64,000 nucleotides of DNA, from contig JACJXR010000002.1 in the NCBI GenBank assembly GCA_020636505.1, positions 381,807 to 445,806 on the forward strand. Reading direction: 5' to 3'. A program made the position numbers and the translations under genes. The notes beneath the pieces are model-generated. The model saw only the letters and a list, made by a program, of their open reading frames with translations, searched no databases and was not told the origin of the DNA. This DNA comes from Chitinophagales bacterium. GTDB taxonomy: Bacteria > Bacteroidota > Bacteroidia > Chitinophagales > Chitinophagaceae. Of the stretch, positions 16,323 to 25,528 are shown piece after piece. Positions within the stretch are counted from its first letter, which is position 1. Every line of letters begins with the position of its first letter.

Positions 16323-18733
16323 AACTTATAATTCCACCCAACCCTGAATACTTGGGTTTCGTAATAGTCGTTACTTACAAAACGGAAGCCGTCACCTTGT
16401 ATCTCTTGTTTTATCCTGAGTGTATTGGCGATGTCCGTTGCATTGACAAACAGTTCCCCTTTACCTTTTTGTATGCTCTTTTTAAGCCCTGCATCTATCG
16501 AGAAACGATCTCCTATCCTACCCTGCGGAATGATGTCGGGCGCAAGGTATATGGCGGTCAACTGAGCTTCAATACCCTTGGGTAGATTCAAATACCCGTT
16601 CAACTTCACATTACCCGAATATATCTCCTGTTTCTGCGCGTTATACAATTGAGGTGTTGGATAAAGATTAACGACACTGAATGCTTCAATCACATTCTTA
16701 TATCCTAGCAGGTTCAAATCAAATCGGACATGGTCGTTGAGTTTTTGTGCAAATACAATTTCCACTCCCGAGTTAAAACTTCTTCCTGCATTTTGGAAAA
16801 CATTGTAGATAAGATAGCTGCCCGGTGTGGTGCTTGCTATGCGAGTGATGGTTCCGTCTATTATCTTATGATACACTGCTGTATACAAGTATCCCTTATC
16901 CCAACTCGTTTTGTATCCTGCTTCCAACGAAATGACATATTGCGGCTGCAATGAAGGATTACCCACCTTAATGATCTCCGCGTCGTCGTATTTGGGGAAG
17001 ATGCGTATATCCACCTCATTAGGTCTATCCACCCTTCTTGTAAAGAAGAACGATATTCTGTTTCTATTGTTAAGTTTATAGGTAAGTCTCAAATTCGGGA
17101 ATGGCTGCAAGTAATCATACCCATCGCTCTTGTAGGTATTGTGATTGGGATTTACATCGTACCTGATATTGGCATATTCACCACGCAATCCTGCCTCTAC
17201 TTCAAACTTATTGCTTTCATACACATAGGTTAAATAAAGAGCCGATACGGTTTCGTTGTACTTGGCATAGCCACCTGCATTTGAATCCAGTGGAGAATTC
17301 AGGCCCGGTATAAAACGCATATTGATGGGTATCTCCCTGCGACGAAACTTTCCACCTGCCTCTATACGCCCATGCTTCAACGGTTGTACATAGTCAAGTG
17401 TGGCATCACCCACATGCTCATCCGATATCAGGATAAACGAATCCAACCCTGTATATGAAGGGTAAATGTTGGTGAAATAATATTGCTCATCTTCCCGATG
17501 AAACGTATAGTTGAAATTGAAGTTAAGCATCCTACCCGGTTGCGCGAATTGATGTCGCCAGTTTCCATAAGCCGTTATGGTCGTCTTCACCTCATCTTCC
17601 AAAAACTGCCAAAGCCTTAACCTTGTATCTAGATTTTGATTGAAGAACGGCTCATCTCCTCTATCCAATATTCCTTCTCTACTGTAAAATCCTGATACTG
17701 TGAATGTATTGGCTTTGTTTGCGTACCAGTCCATACCCGCCCTTCCGGTGATGAGGTTTGTGGTGCGGTTGCGCTTTGTTTGCTGTTTGATAACCGTACC
17801 GTCATCATAATACCTATCCACAAACTCGTTTTTGTTCAGCGACTTCTTATATAGGTCGTCTGCTTGCACAAACAGATTTATCTTCTTCTTTCTATAATTC
17901 AGCGACAATGAAGGATTGAGCTTTGGTGTTGCCTGGTATTGAGGACGAATGGTTGGATAGTTCTCTTTCTTTATCCAAAGGGCTCCTACACCCACGGCCA
18001 TCCCCGCCTTTCCACTCAAACCTTCTTGAGACTCTTTTTTGAATACAATATTGATGATACCGGCATTACCATTGGCATCATACTTTGCAGAAGGGTTATT
18101 TATCACCTCTATCTTTTCAATGGCGGAGGCGGGAATATTGTCCAACCCCGACTGATTGCCGAAACCCGTCAATGCGGTTTGCTTACCATCCACCAATACA
18201 ATTACTTTATCACTTCCACGCAACTGCACCTTACCGTCTTGTCCTGCCGTGATACCGGGTATATTCTTCATCGCATCCAACACAGAGCCCCCGGCTTGGC
18301 TTGCATTGTCCGATACGTTGAAGGTTTTCTTATCCAAGCCTCCGGTAACAGCATCTCTTTTTTCAGTTATGGTTGCTTCCTCCAACAAATTGGTTTCAGG
18401 TGTGAGCACGATTCCTCCGACATCGAGATACTGACTCAGCCGTCCCACCAATATGGGTTGATACTTCACTTTAAAACTCAAGTATGAAACTTTAAGCAGG
18501 TAATTGCCTTGTCCTACCCCTTCTATGGAGAAGCGGCCTTCTTCGTCACTGACCGTACCTATTACAAAAGAAGTATCCGCTGTGTTGTATATGGCAACGT
18601 TCACATAAGGCAATGCAGTTTGTTTATCATCTATTATGTGCCCTGATAAGGTTACCTTGTCGGACTGTGCGAATGACCCGTAGCTGTTGAAAAGAAATAA
18701 TACTAATCCCGATAATACTCTAAAGAATTTCAT
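16319..18733 (-). CDS. TonB-dependent-receptor-type outer-membrane protein with carboxypeptidase-regulatory-like domain
   Basis: An 804-residue outer-membrane protein. Signal peptide about 1-23 (MKFFRVLSG... SFAQ). A carboxypeptidase-regulatory-like beta-sandwich (~28-110; LSGHIIDDKQTALPYVNVAI) precedes a plug domain (~125-215; VLDAMKNIPGITAGQDGKVQ, IEKIEVINNPSAKYD) and a C-terminal barrel ending RVGWNYKF. This is the OMP_b-brl_3 subgroup, not a SusC: no SusD gene is nearby. The substrate is unknown. ATG 18733 is preferred; the frame extends upstream only to a TTG. The gene overlaps the end of the S41 gene by 14 nt and is the last of a three-gene operon. Confidence 0.85.
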   Translation of the reverse strand: MKFFRVLSGLVLFLFNSYGSFAQSDKVTLSGHIIDDKQTALPYVNVAIYNTADTSFVIGTVSDEEGRFSIEGVGQGNYLLKVSYLSFKVKYQPILVGRLSQYLDVGGIVLTPETNLLEEATITEKRDAVTGGLDKKTFNVSDNASQAGGSVLDAMKNIPGITAGQDGKVQLRGSDKVIVLVDGKQTALTGFGNQSGLDNIPASAIEKIEVINNPSAKYDANGNAGIINIVFKKESQEGLSGKAGMAVGVGALWIKKENYPTIRPQYQATPKLNPSLSLNYRKKKINLFVQADDLYKKSLNKNEFVDRYYDDGTVIKQQTKRNRTTNLITGRAGMDWYANKANTFTVSGFYSREGILDRGDEPFFNQNLDTRLRLWQFLEDEVKTTITAYGNWRHQFAQPGRMLNFNFNYTFHREDEQYYFTNIYPSYTGLDSFILISDEHVGDATLDYVQPLKHGRIEAGGKFRRREIPINMRFIPGLNSPLDSNAGGYAKYNETVSALYLTYVYESNKFEVEAGLRGEYANIRYDVNPNHNTYKSDGYDYLQPFPNLRLTYKLNNRNRISFFFTRRVDRPNEVDIRIFPKYDDAEIIKVGNPSLQPQYVISLEAGYKTSWDKGYLYTAVYHKIIDGTITRIASTTPGSYLIYNVFQNAGRSFNSGVEIVFAQKLNDHVRFDLNLLGYKNVIEAFSVVNLYPTPQLYNAQKQEIYSGNVKLNGYLNLPKGIEAQLTAIYLAPDIIPQGRIGDRFSIDAGLKKSIQKGKGELFVNATDIANTLRIKQEIQGDGFRFVSNDYYETQVFRVGWNYKF

Positions 18734-19730
18734 TAATTGCTGCTTCAATTACGTCATCAATACCTAGTTGTAGGTTGGCGTTATTCACCAAAACGCGCTT
18801 GTCGGGAGGCAGACCGTTTTCAAAATTATTTCCAAAGATATCCAAGGTTTGTGTTATAGAAAACCTATAAGTCCATCCATTCGGCAGTTGCCCACCGTTC
18901 GGCAATCCGAAACCACCGCCTGTGGTATCTCCTATCACCACCATATTATCTATCGCTTTTGCCATCAGCGAGAAGAACGAACCCGAACTGTATGTACCCC
19001 TATCTGTCAAAACCACGACTTTCTTGGTATAGCGAATGGACTGGGAAGGACTTAAACGAGACTCCTTCAACTCGCCGAAATCATTATGTCCTTCACCTAC
19101 TTTACCGCGTGATGTGTACACGAACTCTTGCTTACTGATAAATCGGCTCAGAATGCTGTAAGCATCGAATATAGCACCACCACCGTTTTGCCTGATGTCG
19201 AATATCAAGCCCTTAGTATCCTTGTACTTATCCAATATATAGTCGAGCTGCACATCATCCACACTTCCTGGGAATGAGGGAAAGCGTACATAACCCACTT
19301 GCTTGTTCTTCAAAAAATTGTGTTGAAACGGACCTGTAATGGTGCGGTCCGTACCGAGATAATTTTCCAACACCACACGTTCATCAATATTCTCAGGGCC
19401 AAGCAGGTCGATATCAAACACGGAAATATTGAAAGGAGATATAAGGTTGGTATGTCCGTCTCTCAATTCATCAAGCATGGCTCCCATCACGTTGAAGAGC
19501 GAATCCTCACTCATACCGTCATATACTCTTGGCGAATACTTTGTTCGCATGGCATTCCAATCCACGCCTTTGTAAGAGAAGTACGCGTAACGTTTATCCA
19601 TCTGCTCCCACAGATAGTCAAAGTTCTCACGCGCATTAGTCGAATCACCCTTTTTCTTGAATATGATTTTCTCACAAGAAGACAAAAACAAAGTCAGCGC
19701 AAAAACCGCCATCCATCTTTTGGTACTCAT
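18720..19730 (-). CDS. S41-family peptidase lipoprotein
   Basis: A 336-residue lipoprotein: leader MSTKRWMAVF and lipobox LFLSSC (Cys 19). The S41 peptidase domain shows DGHTN (91-95), FDIRQNGGG (~177-185) and GTYSSGSFFSLMAKA (~245-259), which holds the presumed nucleophilic Ser. The lysine found in CtpA-type enzymes is absent (GDTTGGGFG instead of TFGKG), as in the tricorn/IRBP-like branch. No PDZ domain is seen. Its ATG overlaps the stop of the upstream outer-membrane protein gene (4 nt), and its end overlaps the receptor gene, implying tight co-translation. It may process a peptide handled by the receptor (inference). Confidence 0.85.
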   Translation of the reverse strand: MSTKRWMAVFALTLFLSSCEKIIFKKKGDSTNARENFDYLWEQMDKRYAYFSYKGVDWNAMRTKYSPRVYDGMSEDSLFNVMGAMLDELRDGHTNLISPFNISVFDIDLLGPENIDERVVLENYLGTDRTITGPFQHNFLKNKQVGYVRFPSFPGSVDDVQLDYILDKYKDTKGLIFDIRQNGGGAIFDAYSILSRFISKQEFVYTSRGKVGEGHNDFGELKESRLSPSQSIRYTKKVVVLTDRGTYSSGSFFSLMAKAIDNMVVIGDTTGGGFGLPNGGQLPNGWTYRFSITQTLDIFGNNFENGLPPDKRVLVNNANLQLGIDDVIEAAINEIL

Positions 19731-20623
19731 CTGTATTTGTTTTTATTCAGGTGAAACAATAATGACATCTCAACTATGTGGTTAGCCATTTCAAATCGAT
19801 TGAACGACTTGCCTGCTTTATATGCATCCCATATGTAAGACACACGCCACATATTACCGTTATGCATTTGATTGGTGTACGACAATTCAGAGCTGAATCT
19901 CAATCCCGAGAACACTTTATATTCATATTCTTGAAACAATGGTATCTCTCCGATGCTCTCGTTAGCTATGTAGGCATACCCGTTGCGCAACACATTGTTC
20001 ATCACAGGTACGTTCAATTGATAAGATATCAACTGTACTCGTGGATGCAATTTGTATTTGATGAACAACAATTTCTTTTGCACCGTTTCGGTACGCTCAA
20101 ACACTCTGGTAACCTTGCCCGAAAGAAAGAATGTGTTGAACATTTCGTAACCGAAAGCTGCATTGAGCAAGTCACCGTTGATACGTGTATCGAAATTAGC
20201 ATCGAACATACCACCCAACTTGAAGTTCCACTTATCGTTGGAGATACTGTTTAGTTGGTACAATCTGTAATAATTGAGCGAAAGCATAAACACAGATGCG
20301 GAAGACTTCACGTCTATACCTTCCTTGCGTTTATATCCGACATTACCCATATTGTATCGTGCAGTGAACTTCACTTCTCGCGCATCATCCATCTTCAAGA
20401 ACCCCATGGACAGGTTGAACAATGCGCCCTTGTAGGTAATGGGAGAAGTGGCGAAATCACGAACCGAAGCACGGTTGAAACCCATAGCCGTTTGGAAATA
20501 CTTGGGTCTACTCTTACGGATCTGCTTTGGGGTGGGTGTCTCATCCTGTGCGAAGACTGACGATGAACACATCGACAGCAAAACACCCAACAGTACGGTA
20601 TAAAAAAATTTAGAGCTATCCAT
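19727..20623 (-). CDS. outer-membrane beta-barrel-like secreted protein, unknown family
   Basis: A 298-residue protein with a signal peptide (about 1-25, ending SVFA-Q). The mature part alternates hydrophobic and polar residues with many Tyr, Phe and Asn (FNLSMGFLKMDDAREVKFTA, FSSELSYTNQMH) and is probably a beta barrel. I do not recognise the family. It is the first gene of the overlapping operon with the S41 lipoprotein and the TonB-dependent receptor; its TGA overlaps the next ATG. The operon order suggests a shared envelope function. Confidence 0.65.
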   Translation of the reverse strand: MDSSKFFYTVLLGVLLSMCSSSVFAQDETPTPKQIRKSRPKYFQTAMGFNRASVRDFATSPITYKGALFNLSMGFLKMDDAREVKFTARYNMGNVGYKRKEGIDVKSSASVFMLSLNYYRLYQLNSISNDKWNFKLGGMFDANFDTRINGDLLNAAFGYEMFNTFFLSGKVTRVFERTETVQKKLLFIKYKLHPRVQLISYQLNVPVMNNVLRNGYAYIANESIGEIPLFQEYEYKVFSGLRFSSELSYTNQMHNGNMWRVSYIWDAYKAGKSFNRFEMANHIVEMSLLFHLNKNKYR

Positions 20624-20670
20624 TATTGTGATAATGATGATAGCTCTAAGTTAAGTTTCTTAAAGATATT

Positions 20671-21609
20671 TTATGCAGTGGCTGCCTGCTCGGCTTCCCA
20701 ATCTCTGCGGCCTTCACCGGCAATTACATGCTTTTCGCTGTGGTAAGAAGAGCGTACCAATGGTCCGCTTTCCACATAGTCGAAGCCCATTTTGTATCCT
20801 TCTTCACGATAGAATGCAAATTCGTCAGGATGTACAAAACGATCGACCGGTAAGTGCTTCGGAGTAGGTTGTAGATATTGTCCTAATGTTAAAACATCGC
20901 AACCGTTGTCTACAAGGTCTTGCATGGTTTGCAATACTTCCTCTTTCTCTTCGCCAAGTCCAAGCATCACACCGCTCTTCGTACGCATGCCACCGTCTTT
21001 CAATCGGCGTATCACCTCCATACTACGATGGTATTTGGCTTGTATACGTACTCGACGCGTCAATCTCTCTACCGTCTCCACGTTGTGCGACACCACCTCA
21101 GGTGCAACTTCTATCACTCGCTCCAAGTTCTCCCACTGACCTTTGAAGTCAGGTATCAATGTCTCAAGTGTAGTATCAGGATTAAGTGCGCGTACTGCTT
21201 TTATGGTATTGGCCCATATAATGGAACCTCCGTCTTTCAATTCGTCACGGTCAACAGATGTGATAACCGCGTGTTTCACCTTCATCAGATGTATGGCTTC
21301 CGCCACACGTTGCGGCTCATCCCAATCAACAGGTTCGGGACGTCCGGTAGCTACAGCACAAAATCCGCATGAGCGCGTACAGATATTACCCAATATCATG
21401 AATGTGGCTGTACCTGCTCCCCAACACTCACCCATGTTCGGGCAATTGCCACTCTCACAAATGGTGTGTAGCTTATGCGTGTTCACAAGGCCACGTACAT
21501 GACGATAACCTTCACCTATCGGTAGCTTCACGCGCAACCAATCAGGTTTTTTGGTACGCTTTTCGGCCTGTAATTGTTGTTGATTGTTAATTACGGGTAA
21601 TTCTCGCAT
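20671..21609 (-). CDS. lipA: lipoyl synthase
   Basis: A 312-residue radical-SAM enzyme that inserts two sulfur atoms into protein-bound octanoyl groups to make lipoate. Both iron-sulfur clusters are recognisable: the auxiliary cluster C51-x4-C56-x5-C62 (CESGNCPNMGEC) and the radical-SAM C77-x3-C81-x2-C84 (CTRSCGFC). VESGPLVRSSYHS near the C-terminus is the conserved RSSY region. ATG 21609 is chosen; a TTG 30 nt upstream would only add an atypical leader. Same strand as its neighbours, with gaps of 38 nt upstream and 47 nt downstream. Confidence 0.95.
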   Translation of the reverse strand: MRELPVINNQQQLQAEKRTKKPDWLRVKLPIGEGYRHVRGLVNTHKLHTICESGNCPNMGECWGAGTATFMILGNICTRSCGFCAVATGRPEPVDWDEPQRVAEAIHLMKVKHAVITSVDRDELKDGGSIIWANTIKAVRALNPDTTLETLIPDFKGQWENLERVIEVAPEVVSHNVETVERLTRRVRIQAKYHRSMEVIRRLKDGGMRTKSGVMLGLGEEKEEVLQTMQDLVDNGCDVLTLGQYLQPTPKHLPVDRFVHPDEFAFYREEGYKMGFDYVESGPLVRSSYHSEKHVIAGEGRRDWEAEQAATA

Positions 21610-21647
21610 ATCATGCAAAGATACATCATTTAGCACCAATAGTGCGA

Positions 21648-22490
21648 CTAACGACGGCTACTGCGCTTTTTGTCGGCCCAACGCTTACCGGCCTGAATGG
21701 ACACATATGCGTTTACGAAATACGGCACATGATTCTGGTTGGCCATAAGCTCTATGGCACGGGTATAAAACTCGGCACTGACGCCTGTTTCGATGGCCAA
21801 TTTGGTAGTTTTGGTGGCTGCAAAATCGAAATGCAAACCCGTTTTGAAGTGTACCCCCGGTACTATCTTCAATTCACCAATGCCTTTTGTGAAACCTGCG
21901 CTCCCCACTATCGCTGCGGAGTCGATATTCGGAGATAATATCACCTTTGTAGAGTCTGTATAACGAACAGTTTCCCTTGTCAATGGGCCACCTGCTTTTG
22001 AATAATATGCCTCGTAATAATATGGCTTTTCAAGACCCAATGATATACCACCCATGTATACCCAATGTATTGATACGGAACCCGGATCGGGCTTGCCGGC
22101 TATCATCTTACGACGGCCATATCCGAATTTCAGTGTATAAAAGTTGTTGATCTTTCCGAAGATGAACGGCTTAACATTTTCTGTGGCGGCACCGGTGATG
22201 TTGGTACGCTTTGTTTCCTGTGGGTGTTTCTTCTCGGAGAACTCTATCTGAAACAATTTGGTATCATAAAAATAGTCTGTGTTTCTACCCGGGTCTTTGA
22301 CCGCACCACGGTCAACAAATATCCCCCAGCCGTCCGTATTCACTCTGAAACCGACACTGAATTCCTTCTTTATCGGCTTTGGCCTGGCACGTCTTTTAGC
22401 CATGGCTAAAGAGTCTATTTGTGCGCTTGCGGCGGTATCCGTCAGAATAAGAACGACAGGTATTAACAACAAATATTTTAAATGCTTCAT
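21648..22490 (-). CDS. secreted/outer-membrane protein, unknown family
   Basis: A 280-residue protein with a signal peptide (about 1-24; MKHLKYLLLIPVVLIL, ending ASAQ). The mature chain starts with a very basic patch (KRRARPKPIKKE) and continues with beta-strand-like segments (FSVGFRVNTDGWGIFVDRG; FYTLKFGYGRRKM). The C-terminus is again basic (KRWADKKRSSRR), unusual for a classic barrel. It is probably a periplasmic or outer-membrane protein conserved in the phylum. No function can be assigned. It lies just upstream of lipA. Confidence 0.6.
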   Translation of the reverse strand: MKHLKYLLLIPVVLILTDTAASAQIDSLAMAKRRARPKPIKKEFSVGFRVNTDGWGIFVDRGAVKDPGRNTDYFYDTKLFQIEFSEKKHPQETKRTNITGAATENVKPFIFGKINNFYTLKFGYGRRKMIAGKPDPGSVSIHWVYMGGISLGLEKPYYYEAYYSKAGGPLTRETVRYTDSTKVILSPNIDSAAIVGSAGFTKGIGELKIVPGVHFKTGLHFDFAATKTTKLAIETGVSAEFYTRAIELMANQNHVPYFVNAYVSIQAGKRWADKKRSSRR

Positions 22491-22564
22491 TTTCAGCTAT
22501 TGACAACGCCGTAACTACGGCATATTTAATCTTAAAGTAAGTAAATTTAGCGGAAAATCCGTAC

Positions 22565-22972
22565 ATGACTTCGAAAGTTATTTATAAAGGCAATTTGCGA
22601 ACCGTAGCCACGCATTTACGTTCGGGCAGCGAGGTGGAGACCGATGCGCCCATCGACAACAATGGCAAAGGTGAAAGGTTCTCTCCTACCGACCTGATGG
22701 CCACTGCTTTGGCCTCGTGCATGTGTACCATGATGGGTATAGCAGGCAACACCCACAACATAGAAGTACGCGATATAGAATGCGAGGTGGAGAAAATAAT
22801 GGTCCCCAACCCACGTAGGATAGGCGAAGTAAAAGTGACGCTACATTTTCCCAAGGACTTGATATATACAGACAAGGAAAAAACGATATTGGAACGCACT
22901 GCCATGACTTGTCCCGTTTTGGAAAGCATGCACCCCGACTTGAAGAAAACGGTCGAGTTTGATTGGCTATGA
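22565..22972 (+). CDS. OsmC-family protein
   Basis: A 135-residue cytosolic thiol-dependent peroxidase-like protein. It has the OsmC/Ohr layout: an N-terminal beta region ending FSPTDLMATALASCMCTMMG (~40-59, with the first reactive Cys) and a second Cys in MTCPVLESMHPDL (~116-128). Ohr/OsmC proteins reduce organic hydroperoxides using the two Cys. The ATASC-type motif here is ALASCMC, with an additional Cys two residues on. The 3' end overlaps the convergent DUF2851 gene by 6 nt. Confidence 0.85.
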   Translation: MTSKVIYKGNLRTVATHLRSGSEVETDAPIDNNGKGERFSPTDLMATALASCMCTMMGIAGNTHNIEVRDIECEVEKIMVPNPRRIGEVKVTLHFPKDLIYTDKEKTILERTAMTCPVLESMHPDLKKTVEFDWL

Positions 22973-24232
22973 TTTGAGTAAGCCGATACCGACGGCACAC
23001 TCCAAACATCTCTTTTGGCTGCAATAGTTGTTGTACAACTGTATCTGCGCTTGTGTTTGTGAGGCATTCGCAGCAGCCCAATTGGCAGAACTGAATATCT
23101 TGATGATTCGATTGCTTTCGGCAGGTATTTCGTCCAACAGTTTCAACGCGTCTTCTTTATCATATTGCGTACCCATGTTTTGCGCATAGAGAAACTTAAC
23201 AGGAGCAACTGTGTTGATGATGATATTCTGTATGGAGGCTTTACCTAACTTTTTCTTCTGCTCTTTTTCCGAAGGTTCATCAAAGCGATAGTGCGTATTC
23301 CAATACTCACTTGCTGCAACATCAAACAAGCTTGCTGTTTCTTTATATCCATTTTGCTCTATCACTTTCGAGAACAGATGCACCGACTTGTGTATCAATG
23401 CCGCAAACTGTGCGATGCGTATGGTAGGAAAGTTGGCAGGACGTAACCGCATGAACTTCCACAAGTGGGCATCCATGGGTTGCAGCTTATATTTCTTCTT
23501 TAGAAAGTTATACTCCGTTTGCAATGCGTTTGGATATACATCTGTAAAATCACCGTCCAACATACCCGCTTGCCCGAATAGTATCGCCTCTACTTGCAAC
23601 AGGTTGTCCTTATGCTTGGCCAATACTTTCAGCGGAATGGACTTAGCCAATTGCAGAAAAGCGTCGGCATTCACTTTAAATCCAAAATTGGCAGCCATAC
23701 GCAAGTACAACAGTCCACTCCAATCTCCTGCAGACTCTTCCAACAGTTCCTCCCATCCTGATAACTTATGCTCCCAACGCTCAGCAAGCATACGTGTGAG
23801 CAAACTGCTTTTCACTATATCCTTTATCTCTCCCACTCTTTTGGCACAAGGCAAACTCTCTTCTGTATATGACAAGTATTGGTAGGCCTTCAATGTATTT
23901 GGCGCGATATGTTTGGCTATGCATAATACAGGAGTATTGGCAGGACCTTCATCAGCGTCGTGCTCATATACCACATGCAGTATCACATTCTTGTAAGCAT
24001 CGTCATTGTCGTGCTTATGCCTTTTCCAATCGCTGCTTTTGACATGTATCTCCACATGTCCTGCAAGCGTGGTTTTGCCCACTTTTATTTTGGCTTCGAG
24101 AAAATCGGGACCCGCATCGATATTGTACCTGCCGGGATGTACCACAGTAATATCCTCACCGTCTGTTGTGGTGAGTGCGGTAGGTTGATAAAGGCTGTAT
24201 TGCCAAACGGTATGTAGCAATTTTTCCTGCAT
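22967..24232 (-). CDS. DUF2851-family protein
   Basis: A 421-residue soluble protein that fits DUF2851: N-terminal MQEKLLHTVWQYSLY, then PGRYNIDAGPDFLEAKIKVG (~33-52), VEIHVKSSDWKRHKHDND (~58-75) and VILHVVYEHD (~83-92). This first ~100-residue region looks like a nuclease-type beta core (D...E-x-x-V-x-S-x-W). The C-terminal part is helical with four Cys near the end (CSQKRCLECAVG), possibly a metal site. The biochemical role is unknown. It is the last gene of the thiamine-binding/pyrF/DUF2851 operon, 23 nt after pyrF. Confidence 0.8.
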   Translation of the reverse strand: MQEKLLHTVWQYSLYQPTALTTTDGEDITVVHPGRYNIDAGPDFLEAKIKVGKTTLAGHVEIHVKSSDWKRHKHDNDDAYKNVILHVVYEHDADEGPANTPVLCIAKHIAPNTLKAYQYLSYTEESLPCAKRVGEIKDIVKSSLLTRMLAERWEHKLSGWEELLEESAGDWSGLLYLRMAANFGFKVNADAFLQLAKSIPLKVLAKHKDNLLQVEAILFGQAGMLDGDFTDVYPNALQTEYNFLKKKYKLQPMDAHLWKFMRLRPANFPTIRIAQFAALIHKSVHLFSKVIEQNGYKETASLFDVAASEYWNTHYRFDEPSEKEQKKKLGKASIQNIIINTVAPVKFLYAQNMGTQYDKEDALKLLDEIPAESNRIIKIFSSANWAAANASQTQAQIQLYNNYCSQKRCLECAVGIGLLKS

Positions 24233-24255
24233 CAGGTGACGTATGCAGGTTCAAG

Positions 24256-25056
24256 TTATAAAAATGCCTGCATTTGTTGTTGATAGTTCTGTGCAGCTTT
24301 CTTCGCTTTGTCCGAAAAGTCTGTGCCGTTGCCCGCATAAATTACTCCACGCGATACATTGATAAGTATCCCGGCATCGGCATTCATTGCGTTTTTACAA
24401 ACAGTGGCCACATCACCACCTTGCGCACCTACGCCCGGCACCAAGAAGAAGTGCTTCGGCAGAATTGACCTGACGTGTTGCAATTGCTCTTCGCGAGTGG
24501 CACCTATCACAAACATGGTATTCTCAGGAGAGCCCCAGCTAGCCACCGTCTTCAACACTTTTTCGTAGAGCAATTCGTCTCCACACTGTTGCAATTGAAA
24601 ATCTGAGCTGCCGTTGTTAGAGGTCAAGCCAAGTACGATGGCCCAATGTCCGTCGAACTCCAAAAACGGAGTAACACTGTCCGAACCCATGTACGGAGCT
24701 ACCGTCACACTGTCGAAGGGATATGTTTTGAAGAATGTCCTGGCATACTGCTCTGCGGTATTGCCTATATCACCACGCTTGGCATCGGCGATGGTGAATA
24801 TTTCTTTGGGTATGTAATCAAGTGTTTTTTGCAGGCTTTCCCACCCTCTCAATCCTTGTGCTTCGTAAAAGGCGGTATTTATCTTATAAGCGACTGTATA
24901 ATCCTTGGTCGCATCGATTATCGCCTTGTTGAAAGCAAATACCGGATCGTCCTCGACAGTCAAATGTGCGGGTATCTTATGCGGATCCGTGTCCAAACCG
25001 ACACATAATACCGACCTCTTTATTTTTATCTGACGGACAAGCTCTGCTCTATTCAT
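24256..25056 (-). CDS. pyrF: orotidine 5'-phosphate decarboxylase (type 2)
   Basis: A 267-residue TIM-barrel enzyme that decarboxylates OMP to UMP, the last step of pyrimidine synthesis. LCVGLDTDPHKIP near the N-terminus, the catalytic D-x-K-x-x-D in DAKRGDIGNTAEQYA and PGVGAQGGD near the C-terminus identify the long type 2 subfamily. ATG 25056 (MNRAELV) was preferred to an upstream TTG three codons earlier. It lies 21 nt after the thiamine-binding gene and 23 nt before the DUF2851 gene. Confidence 0.93.
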   Translation of the reverse strand: MNRAELVRQIKIKRSVLCVGLDTDPHKIPAHLTVEDDPVFAFNKAIIDATKDYTVAYKINTAFYEAQGLRGWESLQKTLDYIPKEIFTIADAKRGDIGNTAEQYARTFFKTYPFDSVTVAPYMGSDSVTPFLEFDGHWAIVLGLTSNNGSSDFQLQQCGDELLYEKVLKTVASWGSPENTMFVIGATREEQLQHVRSILPKHFFLVPGVGAQGGDVATVCKNAMNADAGILINVSRGVIYAGNGTDFSDKAKKAAQNYQQQMQAFL

Positions 25057-25077
25057 GATAGACAAAAGTAATAGCTA

Positions 25078-25374
25078 TTATCGGTACTTTCCTATCTTAT
25101 CATCTATATACATATCACCCGACTTGCTTCTGTGTAGTTTCATATTCACTATCAGGCTTTCGGCTCCGTTGTCATAAGCCGCGTCTTGCATATCGTCCAC
25201 CAACTTGATCACCTCTTCATACGTACCCTCTATAACCGTTTCAAATGGGCATACCACATATTTCAATCCCGAGGCTTCTATCTTGGCTATTGCGGCATCA
25301 ATTGCGCTGTACGCTTGCTCTTTATTCATATGCATCGGCAATATCTGTATCGCCAAGTTCACTTTATGACTCAT
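25078..25374 (-). CDS. thiamine-binding protein (MTH1187/YqgV family)
   Basis: A 98-residue ferredoxin-like-fold protein. VNLAIQILPM at the N-terminus, then AIDAAIAKIEASGLKYVVCP and FETVIEGTYEEVIKLVDDM, match the MTH1187/YkoF-like family (PF01910), whose members bind thiamine or a related small molecule. It is the first gene of the operon with pyrF. No TPP-riboswitch consensus was recognised upstream. Confidence 0.8.
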   Translation of the reverse strand: MSHKVNLAIQILPMHMNKEQAYSAIDAAIAKIEASGLKYVVCPFETVIEGTYEEVIKLVDDMQDAAYDNGAESLIVNMKLHRSKSGDMYIDDKIGKYR

Positions 25375-25465
25375 GGTAGTTCAATTTGGGGCAAAACTAA
25401 CGGATAGGCATAGCTTATACACCCCTTCTTTAAGATTATTTAAGACGGTATAGACAAAATGTTTT

Positions 25466-25495
25466 TTGTAGCTACAACAATGCCCCTTATTTTTG
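25466..25495 (+). promoter_or_regulatory. promoter of the DUF2911 gene
   Basis: TTG (25466-25468), 19 nt spacer, TATTTTTG (25488-25495): a full match to the Bacteroidota TTG/TAnnTTTG pattern. It is 33 nt upstream of ATG 25529. Confidence 0.65.
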
Positions 25496-25528
25496 TTTTC
25501 ACTCATTTCACACAGACAAATTCTTATT

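Noticed and set aside
16319..20623. A SusC/SusD polysaccharide utilisation locus
   Set aside because: There is no SusD-like gene and no carbohydrate-active enzyme nearby; the receptor is of the OMP_b-brl_3 kind.
25375..25528. TPP riboswitch near the thiamine-binding gene
   Set aside because: No CUGAGA or other TPP-box consensus could be recognised on either strand; the region instead holds a standard promoter for the opposite gene.
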